Assembly: GCA_964057225.1 (NCBI GenBank)
Contig: OZ059897.1
Location: forward strand, 17,298,001-17,362,000
Direction of reading: 5' to 3'
Origin: Auanema rhodensis
Taxonomy: Eukaryota > Nematoda > Chromadorea > Rhabditida > Rhabditidae
Length of the DNA stretch: 64,000 nt
The translations under genes and the position numbers were made by a program. Positions 53,571 to 64,000 of this stretch are shown here, in pieces. Below the pieces are notes generated by a model. That model did not search any database. It was not told the origin of the DNA and worked only from the letters and a program-made list of their open reading frames with translations. Position 1 is the stretch's first letter. Each line of letters begins with the position of its first letter.

Positions 53571-56500
53571 CTTTCACGGGAAGCGAGTTACATACCGAGT
53601 GCACATCGCGTGTACATTTAATTAGCATAAATTAAAGTTCACGTAAATTTCAAAGTCATGGTTACCAAGCATCAATATCAATAAAATATTGTTTTTAGAC
53701 TAATATGGACTTGGGGAATCTAATTTTGAAAACCGCATCTCTTTATCTTTCACGGGAAGCGAGTTTCATACCAAGTGCACATCACGTGTACATTTAATTA
53801 GCATAAATTAAAGTTCACGTAAATTTAAAATCATGGTTACCATGCACCAATATCAATAAAAATCTGTTTTTAGACTAATATGGACTTGGGGAATCTAATT
53901 TTGAAAACCGCATCTCTTTATCTTTCACGGGAAGCGAGTTTCATACCAAGTGCACATCATGTGTACATTTAATTAGCATAAATTAAAGTTCACGTAAATT
54001 TCGAAGTCATGGTTACCATGCACTAATATCAATGAAAATTTGGTTTTAGACTAATATGGATATGGGGAATCTAATTTTGAATACCGCATCTCTTTATCTT
54101 TCACGGGAAGCGAGTTTCATACCAAGTGCACATCACGTGTACATTTAATTAGCATAAATTAAAGTTCACGTAAATTTCGAAGTCATGGTTACCATGCACT
54201 AATATCAATGAAAATTTGGTTTTAGACTAATATGGATATGGGGAATCTAATTTTGAAAACCGCATCTTTTCATCTTTCACGGGAAGCGAGTTACATACCG
54301 AGTGCACATCGCGTGTACATTTAATTAGCATAAATTAAAGTTCACGTAAATTTCAAAGTCATGGTTACCATGCATCAATATCAATAAAATATTGTTTTTA
54401 GACTAATATGGACTTGGGGAATCTAATTTTGAAAACCGCAACTCTTTATCTTTCACGGGAAGCGAGTTTTATACCAAGTGCACATCACGTGTACATTTAA
54501 TTAGCATAAATTAAAGTTCACGTAAATTTCAAAATCATGGTTACCATGCACCAATATCAATAAAAATTTGTTTTCAGACTAATATGGTCATGTGGAATCT
54601 AATTTTGAAAACCGCATCTCTTCATCTTTCACGGGAAGCGAGTTACATACCAAGTACACATCACGTGTACATTTAATTAGCATAAATTAAAGTTCACGTA
54701 AATTTCAAAGTCATGGTTACCATGCACTAATATCAATGAAAATTTGGTTTTAGACTAATATGGATATGGGGAATCCAATTTTGAAAACCGCATCTTTTCA
54801 TCTTTCACGGGAAGCGAGTTACATACCAAGGGCACATCACGTGTACATTTAATTAGCATAAATTGAAGTTCACGTAAATTTCAAAGTCATGGTTACCATG
54901 CACCAATATCAATAAAAATTTGTTTTTAGACTAATATAGACATGGGGAACCTAATTTTGAAAATCGCATCTCTTTATCTTTCACGGGAAGCGAGTTTCAT
55001 ACAAGTGCACATCACGTGTACATTTAATTAGCATAAATTGAAGTTCACGTGAATTTCAAAGTCATGGTTACCATGCACCAATATGAATAAGAATTTGTTT
55101 TTAGACTAATGTGGACATGGGGAATCTAATTTTGAAAACCGCATCTCTTTATCTTTCACGGGAAGCGAGATACATACCGAGTGCACATCGCGTGTACATT
55201 TAATTAGCATAAATTAAAGTTCACGTACATTTCAAAGTCATGGTTGCCATGCACCAATATCAATAAAAATTTGGTTTTAGACTAATATGGATATGGGGAA
55301 TCTAATTTTGAAAACCGCATCTCTTTATCTTTCACGGGAAGCGAGTTTCATACCAAGTGCACATCACGTGTACATTTAATTAGCATAAATTAAAGTTCAC
55401 GTAAATTTCGAAGTCATGGTTACCATGCACTAATATCAATGAAAATTTGGTTTTAGACTAATATGGATATGGGGAAACTAATTTTGAATACCGCATCTCT
55501 TTATCTTTCACGGGAAGCGAGTTTCATACCAAGTGCACATCACGTGTACATTTAATTAGCATAAATTAAAGTTCACGTAAATTTCGAAGTCATGGTTACC
55601 ATGCACTAATATCAATGAAAATTTGGTTTTAGACTAATATGGATATGGGGAATCTAATTTTGAAAACCGCATCTTTTCATCTTTCACGGGAAGCGAGTTA
55701 CATACCGAGTGCACATCGCGTGTACATTTAATTAGCATAAATTAAAGTTCACGTAAATTTCAAAGTCATGGTTACCATGCATCAATATCAATAAAATATT
55801 GTTTTTAGACTAATATGGACTTGGGGAATCTAATTTTGAAAACCGCAACTCTTTATCTTTCACGGGAAGCGAGTTTTATACCAAGTGCACATCACGTGTA
55901 CATTTAATTAGCATAAATTAAAGTTCACGTAAATTTCAAAATCATGGTTACCATGCACCAATATCAATAAAAATTTGTTTTCAGACTAATATGGTCATGT
56001 GGAATCTAATTTTGAAAACCGCATCTCTTCATCTTTCACGGGAAGCGAGTTACATACCAAGTACACATCACGTGTACATTTAATTAGCATAAATTAAAGT
56101 TCACGTAAATTTCAAAGTCATGGTTACCATGCACTAATATCAATGAAAATTTGGTTTTAGACTAATATGGATATGGGGAATCCAATTTTGAAAACCGCAT
56201 CTTTTCATCTTTCACGGGAAGCGAGTTACATACCAAGGGCACATCACGTGTACATTTAATTAGCATAAATTGAAGTTCACGTAAATTTCAAAGTCATGGT
56301 TACCATGCACCAATATCAATAAAAATTTGTTTTTAGACTAATATAGACATGGGGAACCTAATTTTGAAAATCGCATCTCTTTATCTTTCACGGGAAGCGA
56401 GTTTCATACAAGTGCACATCACGTGTACATTTAATTAGCATAAATTGAAGTTCACGTGAATTTCAAAGTCATGGTTACCATGCACCAATATGAATAAGAA

Positions 56501-56660
56501 TTTGTTTTTAGACTAATGTGGACATGGGGAATCTAATTTTGAAAACCGCATCTCTTTATCTTTCACGGGAAGCGAGATACATACCGAGTGCACATCGCGT
56601 GTACATTTAATTAGCATAAATTAAAGTTCACGTACATTTCAAAGTCATGGTTGCCATGCA
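53571..56660 (+). repeat. Zone 4 HOR: 8-monomer unit of 1,407 bp, with 6,858-bp offset copy 1
   Basis: Identity within the block runs 53,895-55,252 against 55,302-56,659 at 1,407 bp (gaataccgc 54,079/55,486; ggtcatgtgg 54,586/55,993). The eight monomers carry, in order: gaataccgc; tttcgaag with cttttcatc; gacttgggg with caactctt; ttttcag with ggtcatgtgg; tacacatc with ggaatccaa; gggcac with ggaacctaa; gaataag with atgtgg; cgtacatttc with ttgcc. The whole segment recurs at 60,429 onward (ccaagc 53,665/60,523; aatctgttttt 53,861/60,719; gaaacta 55,474/62,332). Confidence 0.9.
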
Positions 56661-59600
56661 CTAATATCAATGAAAATTTGGTTTTAGACTAATATGGATA
56701 TGGGGAATCTAACTTTGAATACCGCATCTCTTTATCTTTCACGGGAAGCGAGTTTCATACCAAGTGCACATCACGTGTACATTTAATTAGCATAAATTAA
56801 AGTTCACGTAAATTTCGAAGTCATGGTTACCATGCACTAATATCAATGAAAATTTGGTTTTAGACTAATATGGATATGGGGAATCTAATTTTGAAAACCG
56901 CATCTTTTCATCTTTCACGGGAAGCGAGTTACATACCGAGTGCACATTGCGTGTACATTTAATTAGCATAAATTAAAGTTCACGTAAATTTCAAAGTCAT
57001 GGTTACCATGCATCAATATCAATAAAATATTGTTTTTAGACTTATATGGACTTGGGGAATCTAATTTTGAAAACCGCAACTCTTTATCTTTCACGGGAAG
57101 CGAGTTTTATACCAAGTGCACATCACGTGTACATTTAATTAGCATAAATTAAAGTTCACGTAAATTTCAAAATCATGGTTACCATGCACCAATATCAATA
57201 AAAATTTGTTTTCAGACTAATATGGTCATGTGGAATCTAATTTTGAAAACCGCATCTCTTCATCTTTCACGGGAAGCGAGTTACATACCAAGTACACATC
57301 ACGTGTACATTTAATTAGCATAAATTAAAGTTCACGTAAATTTCAAAGTCATGGTTACCATGCACTAATATCAATGAAAATTTGGTTTTAGACTAATATG
57401 GATATGGGGAATCCAATTTTGAAAACCGCATCTTTTCATCTTTCACGGGAAGCGAGTTACATACCAAGGGCACATCACGTGTACATTTAATTAGCATAAA
57501 TTGAAGTTCACGTAAATTTCAAAGTCATGGTTACCATGCACCAATATCAATAAAAATTTGTTTTTAGACTAATATAGACATGGGGAACCTAATTTTGAAA
57601 ATCGCATCTCTTTATCTTTCACGGGAAGCGAGTTTCATACAAGTGCACATCACGTGTACATTTAATTAGCATAAATTGAAGTTCACGTGAATTTCAAAGT
57701 CATGGTTACCATGCACCAATATGAATAAGAATTTGTTTTTAGACTAATGTGGACATGGGGAATCTAATTTTGAAAACCGCATCTCTTTATCTTTCACGGG
57801 AAGCGAGATACATACCGAGTGCACATCGCGTGTACATTTAATTAGCATAAATTAAAGTTCACGTAAATTTCAAAGTCATGGTTGCCATGCACCAATATCA
57901 ATAAAAATTTGGTTTTAGACTAATATGGATATGGGGAATCTAATTTTGAAAACCGCATCTCTTTATCTTTCACGGGAAGCGAGTTTCATACCAAGTGCAC
58001 ATCACGTGTACATTTAATTAGCATAAATTAAAGTTCACGTAAATTTCAAAGTCATGGTTACCATGCACCAATATGAATAAGAATTTGTTTTTAGACTAAT
58101 GTGGACATGGGGAATCTAATTTTGAAAACCGCATCTTTTCATCTTTCACGGGAAGCGAGATACATACCGAGTGCACATCGCGTGTACATTTAATTAGCAT
58201 AAATTAAAGTTCACGTACATTTCAAAGTCATGGTTGCCATGCACCAATATCAATAAAAATTTGGTTTTAGACTAATATGGATATGGGGAATCTAATTTTG
58301 AAAACCGCATCTCTTTATCTTTCACGGGAAGCGAGTTTCATACCAAGTGCACATCACGTGTACATTTAATTAGCATAAATTAAAGTTCACGTAAATTTCG
58401 AAGTCATGGTTACCATGCACTAATATCAATGAAAATTTGGTTTTAGACTAATATGGATATGGGGAATCTAACTTTGAATACCGCATCTCTTTATCTTTCA
58501 CGGGAAGCGAGTTTCATACCAAGTGCACATCACGTGTACATTTAATTAGCATAAATTAAAGTTCACGTAAATTTCGAAGTCATGGTTACCATGCACTAAT
58601 ATCAATGAAAATTTGGTTTTAGACTAATATGGATATGGGGAATCTAATTTTGAAAACCGCATCTTTTCATCTTTCACGGGAAGCGAGTTACATACCGAGT
58701 GCACATTGCGTGTACATTTAATTAGCATAAATTAAAGTTCACGTAAATTTCAAAGTCATGGTTACCATGCATCAATATCAATAAAATATTGTTTTTAGAC
58801 TTATATGGACTTGGGGAATCTAATTTTGAAAACCGCAACTCTTTATCTTTCACGGGAAGCGAGTTTTATACCAAGTGCACATCACGTGTACATTTAATTA
58901 GCATAAATTAAAGTTCACGTAAATTTCAAAATCATGGTTACCATGCACCAATATCAATAAAAATTTGTTTTCAGACTAATATGGTCATGTGGAATCTAAT
59001 TTTGAAAACCGCATCTCTTCATCTTTCACGGGAAGCGAGTTACATACCAAGTACACATCACGTGTACATTTAATTAGCATAAATTAAAGTTCACGTAAAT
59101 TTCAAAGTCATGGTTACCATGCACTAATATCAATGAAAATTTGGTTTTAGACTAATATGGATATGGGGAATCCAATTTTGAAAACCGCATCTTTTCATCT
59201 TTCACGGGAAGCGAGTTACATACCAAGGGCACATCACGTGTACATTTAATTAGCATAAATTGAAGTTCACGTAAATTTCAAAGTCATGGTTACCATGCAC
59301 CAATATCAATAAAAATTTGTTTTTAGACTAATATAGACATGGGGAACCTAATTTTGAAAATCGCATCTCTTTATCTTTCACGGGAAGCGAGTTTCATACA
59401 AGTGCACATCACGTGTACATTTAATTAGCATAAATTGAAGTTCACGTGAATTTCAAAGTCATGGTTACCATGCACCAATATGAATAAGAATTTGTTTTTA
59501 GACTAATGTGGACATGGGGAATCTAATTTTGAAAACCGCATCTCTTTATCTTTCACGGGAAGCGAGATACATACCGAGTGCACATCGCGTGTACATTTAA

Positions 59601-60200
59601 TTAGCATAAATTAAAGTTCACGTAAATTTCAAAGTCATGGTTGCCATGCACCAATATCAATAAAAATTTGGTTTTAGACTAATATGGATATGGGGAATCT
59701 AATTTTGAAAACCGCATCTCTTTATCTTTCACGGGAAGCGAGTTTCATACCAAGTGCACATCACGTGTACATTTAATTAGCATAAATTAAAGTTCACGTA
59801 AATTTCAAAGTCATGGTTACCATGCACCAATATCAATAAAAATTTGTTTTTAGACTAATATGGATATGGGGAATCTAATTTTGAAAACCGCATCTTTTCA
59901 TCTTTCACGGGAAGCGAGTTTTATACCAAGTGCACATCACGTGTACATTTAATTAGCATAAATTGAAGTTCACGTAAATTTCAAAGTCATGGTTACCATG
60001 CACCAATATCAATAAAAATTTGTTTTTAGACTAATATAGACATGGGGAACCTAATTTTGAAAATCGCATCTCTTTATCTTTCACGGGAAGCGAGTTTCAT
60101 ACAAGTGCACATCACGTGTACATTTAATTAGCATAAATTGAAGTTCACGTGAATTTCAAAGTCATGGTTACCATGCACCAATATGAATAAGAATTTGTTT
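56660..60200 (+). repeat. 10-monomer tandem duplication (1,759 bp), zone 4
   Basis: Block 56,660-58,073 matches 58,419-59,832. Markers are tgcacattgc (56,941/58,700), aactttgaat (56,711/58,470), agacttatatgg (near 57,038/58,797) and ggtcatgtgg (57,224/58,983). The first copy starts inside a hybrid monomer, ttgccatgcac joined to taatatcaatg at 56,660, which omits one monomer present near 58,240-58,420. Confidence 0.9.
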
Positions 60201-60428
60201 TTAGACTAATGTGGACATGGGGAATCTAATTTTGAAAACCGCATCTCTTTATCTTTCACGGGAAGCGAGATACATACCGAGTGCACATCGCGTGTACATT
60301 TAATTAGCATAAATTAAAGTTCACGTAAATTTCAAAGTCATGGTTGCCATGCACCAATATCAATAAAAATTTGGTTTTAGACTAATATGGATATGGGGAA
60401 TCTAATTTTGAAAAGCGCATCTCTTTAT

Positions 60429-63400
60429 CTTTCACGGGAAGCGAGTTACATACCGAGTGCACATCGCGTGTACATTTAATTAGCATAAATTAAAGTTCAC
60501 GTAAATTTCAAAGTCATGGTTACCAAGCATCAATATCAATAAAATATTGTTTTTAGACTAATATGGACTTGGGGAATCTAATTTTGAAAACCGCATCTCT
60601 TTATCTTTCACGGGAAGCGAGTTTCATACCAAGTGCACATCACGTGTACATTTAATTAGCATAAATTAAAGTTCACGTAAATTTAAAATCATGGTTACCA
60701 TGCACCAATATCAATAAAAATCTGTTTTTAGACTAATATGGACTTGGGGAATCTAATTTTGAAAACCGCATCTCTTTATCTTTCACGGGAAGCGAGTTTC
60801 ATACCAAGTGCACATCATGTGTACATTTAATTAGCATAAATTAAAGTTCACGTAAATTTCGAAGTCATGGTTACCATGCACTAATATCAATGAAAATTTG
60901 GTTTTAGACTAATATGGATATGGGGAATCTAATTTTGAATACCGCATCTCTTTATCTTTCACGGGAAGCGAGTTTCATACCAAGTGCACATCACGTGTAC
61001 ATTTAATTAGCATAAATTAAAGTTCACGTAAATTTCGAAGTCATGGTTACCATGCACTAATATCAATGAAAATTTGGTTTTAGACTAATATGGATATGGG
61101 GAATCTAATTTTGAAAACCGCATCTTTTCATCTTTCACGGGAAGCGAGTTACATACCGAGTGCACATCGCGTGTACATTTAATTAGCATAAATTAAAGTT
61201 CACGTAAATTTCAAAGTCATGGTTACCATGCATCAATATCAATAAAATATTGTTTTTAGACTAATATGGACTTGGGGAATCTAATTTTGAAAACCGCAAC
61301 TCTTTATCTTTCACGGGAAGCGAGTTTTATACCAAGTGCACATCACGTGTACATTTAATTAGCATAAATTAAAGTTCACGTAAATTTCAAAATCATGGTT
61401 ACCATGCACCAATATCAATAAAAATTTGTTTTCAGACTAATATGGTCATGTGGAATCTAATTTTGAAAACCGCATCTCTTCATCTTTCACGGGAAGCGAG
61501 TTACATACCAAGTACACATCACGTGTACATTTAATTAGCATAAATTAAAGTTCACGTAAATTTCAAAGTCATGGTTACCATGCACTAATATCAATGAAAA
61601 TTTGGTTTTAGACTAATATGGATATGGGGAATCCAATTTTGAAAACCGCATCTTTTCATCTTTCACGGGAAGCGAGTTACATACCAAGGGCACATCACGT
61701 GTACATTTAATTAGCATAAATTGAAGTTCACGTAAATTTCAAAGTCATGGTTACCATGCACCAATATCAATAAAAATTTGTTTTTAGACTAATATAGACA
61801 TGGGGAACCTAATTTTGAAAATCGCATCTCTTTATCTTTCACGGGAAGCGAGTTTCATACAAGTGCACATCACGTGTACATTTAATTAGCATAAATTGAA
61901 GTTCACGTGAATTTCAAAGTCATGGTTACCATGCACCAATATGAATAAGAATTTGTTTTTAGACTAATGTGGACATGGGGAATCTAATTTTGAAAACCGC
62001 ATCTCTTTATCTTTCACGGGAAGCGAGATACATACCGAGTGCACATCGCGTGTACATTTAATTAGCATAAATTAAAGTTCACGTACATTTCAAAGTCATG
62101 GTTGCCATGCACCAATATCAATAAAAATTTGGTTTTAGACTAATATGGATATGGGGAATCTAATTTTGAAAACCGCATCTCTTTATCTTTCACGGGAAGC
62201 GAGTTTCATACCAAGTGCACATCACGTGTACATTTAATTAGCATAAATTAAAGTTCACGTAAATTTCGAAGTCATGGTTACCATGCACTAATATCAATGA
62301 AAATTTGGTTTTAGACTAATATGGATATGGGGAAACTAATTTTGAATACCGCATCTCTTTATCTTTCACGGGAAGCGAGTTTCATACCAAGTGCACATCA
62401 CGTGTACATTTAATTAGCATAAATTAAAGTTCACGTAAATTTCGAAGTCATGGTTACCATGCACTAATATCAATGAAAATTTGGTTTTAGACTAATATGG
62501 ATATGGGGAATCTAATTTTGAAAACCGCATCTTTTCATCTTTCACGGGAAGCGAGTTACATACCGAGTGCACATCGCGTGTACATTTAATTAGCATAAAT
62601 TAAAGTTCACGTAAATTTCAAAGTCATGGTTACCATGCATCAATATCAATAAAATATTGTTTTTAGACTAATATGGACTTGGGGAATCTAATTTTGAAAA
62701 CCGCAACTCTTTATCTTTCACGGGAAGCGAGTTTTATACCAAGTGCACATCACGTGTACATTTAATTAGCATAAATTAAAGTTCACGTAAATTTCAAAAT
62801 CATGGTTACCATGCACCAATATCAATAAAAATTTGTTTTCAGACTAATATGGTCATGTGGAATCTAATTTTGAAAACCGCATCTCTTCATCTTTCACGGG
62901 AAGCGAGTTACATACCAAGTACACATCACGTGTACATTTAATTAGCATAAATTAAAGTTCACGTAAATTTCAAAGTCATGGTTACCATGCACTAATATCA
63001 ATGAAAATTTGGTTTTAGACTAATATGGATATGGGGAATCCAATTTTGAAAACCGCATCTTTTCATCTTTCACGGGAAGCGAGTTACATACCAAGGGCAC
63101 ATCACGTGTACATTTAATTAGCATAAATTGAAGTTCACGTAAATTTCAAAGTCATGGTTACCATGCACCAATATCAATAAAAATTTGTTTTTAGACTAAT
63201 ATAGACATGGGGAACCTAATTTTGAAAATCGCATCTCTTTATCTTTCACGGGAAGCGAGTTTCATACAAGTGCACATCACGTGTACATTTAATTAGCATA
63301 AATTGAAGTTCACGTGAATTTCAAAGTCATGGTTACCATGCACCAATATGAATAAGAATTTGTTTTTAGACTAATGTGGACATGGGGAATCTAATTTTGA

Positions 63401-64000
63401 AAACCGCATCTCTTTATCTTTCACGGGAAGCGAGATACATACCGAGTGCACATCGCGTGTACATTTAATTAGCATAAATTAAAGTTCACGTACATTTCAA
63501 AGTCATGGTTGCCATGCACCAATATCAATAAAAATTTGGTTTTAGACTAATATGGATATGGGGAATCTAATTTTGAAAACCGCATCTCTTTATCTTTCAC
63601 GGGAAGCGAGTTTCATACCAAGTGCACATCACGTGTACATTTAATTAGCATAAATTAAAGTTCACGTAAATTTCGAAGTCATGGTTACCATGCACTAATA
63701 TCAATGAAAATTTGGTTTTAGACTAATATGGATATGGGGAATCTAACTTTGAATACCGCATCTCTTTATCTTTCACGGGAAGCGAGTTTCATACCAAGTG
63801 CACATCACGTGTACATTTAATTAGCATAAATTAAAGTTCACGTAAATTTCGAAGTCATGGTTACCATGCACTAATATCAATGAAAATTTGGTTTTAGACT
63901 AATATGGATATGGGGAATCTAATTTTGAAAACCGCATCTTTTCATCTTTCACGGGAAGCGAGTTACATACCGAGTGCACATTGCGTGTACATTTAATTAG
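60429..64000 (+). repeat. 6,858-bp-offset duplication, copy 2, running off the window
   Basis: Matches 53,571-56,660 at 6,858 bp and then, after one extra monomer, 56,660-56,966 at 7,034 bp (aactttgaat 56,711/63,745; tgcacattgc 56,941/63,975). The array continues past the right end: the last monomer starts at 63,975 and is cut after 26 bases. Confidence 0.9.

Larger units (their letters stand above)
1..64000 (+). repeat. Tandem satellite array, 175-176 bp monomer, about 364 copies
   Basis: The whole window is one head-to-tail array. Landmarks such as tgcacatcacgtg, catggttaccatg, gactaatatgg and cgcatctctttatc recur in the same order and orientation in every monomer. Starts at 1, 177, 353, 529 and 704 give spacings of 176, 176, 176 and 175 bp. 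A typical copy is 58 G+C in 176 bases. The 175-bp copies come from two single-base losses: catacaag for cataccaag, and aaatttaaaatc for aaatttcaaagtc. No foreign insertion, inversion or unique spacer was seen on either strand. Length, A+T content and HOR organisation are typical of eukaryotic centromeric or pericentromeric satellites; the chromosomal position is inferred. I do not recognise the family name. Confidence 0.98.

Noticed and set aside
1-64000. CRISPR array
   Set aside because: There are no unique spacers. The whole 176-bp unit repeats, with only class-specific substitutions.
1-64000. Transposon, LTR or insertion sequence within the array
   Set aside because: Every stretch read could be assigned to a monomer. 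No terminal inverted repeats, LTRs, target-site duplications or coding remnants were seen.
1-64000. tRNA, 5S rRNA or other RNA gene origin of the monomer
   Set aside because: I saw no A-box/B-box pair, cloverleaf or 5S internal control region in the monomer on either strand.
1-64000. Telomeric or subtelomeric repeat
   Set aside because: No tracts of TTTAGGG, TTAGGG, TTAGG or relatives are present.

Overview
The window is a single, uninterrupted tandem satellite array. A 175-176 bp monomer (about 33% G+C, counted on a typical copy) repeats head-to-tail in one orientation from base 1 to base 64000, roughly 364 times. I see no gene, RNA gene, transposon, inverted block or unique sequence. The longest open frame is 60 codons on the minus strand at 1078-1260; it exists only because one substitution removed a stop codon, and I do not call it a gene. 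Array length, monomer length near one nucleosome repeat, A+T richness, short dyads and multi-monomer higher-order repeats (HORs) fit a eukaryotic centromeric or pericentromeric satellite. I do not recognise the family, and I cannot name the organism. A plant is my guess, but an animal is not excluded.

The array has four zones by diagnostic monomer variants. Zone 1 (about 1-22,000) is built from an ordered cassette of monomer types that I label a-b-c-d-e-f, with large nested duplications: offsets 1,406, 1,932, 703 and 3,163 bp, plus a block of about 9.9 kb (1,245-11,130) that recurs shortened at 14,421-21,500. Zone 2 (about 22,000-44,500) is dominated by two alternating types, X and Y (a 352-bp dimer), and by a variant carrying cacggggagcg. 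It includes most of a 6,501-bp tandem duplication (19,265-25,765 and 25,766-31,915) whose second copy lost two single monomers. Zone 3 (about 44,500-53,500) is a mosaic of the cassette and of 9-, 14- and 30-monomer offsets. Zone 4 (about 53,500-64,000) has an 8-monomer HOR of 1,407 bp and a 6,858-bp offset duplication running off the window end.

Nearly every copy carries a 17-bp motif that resembles the mammalian CENP-B box (13 of 17 positions in the best variant), along with three short dyads. Copy boundaries fall inside hybrid monomers in register, as expected of unequal exchange between misaligned monomers. Gaps are whole multiples of 175-176 bp. Shared private substitutions allow a partial relative chronology of the duplications. 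All offsets were read by eye from marker variants; breakpoints are good to within tens of bases.
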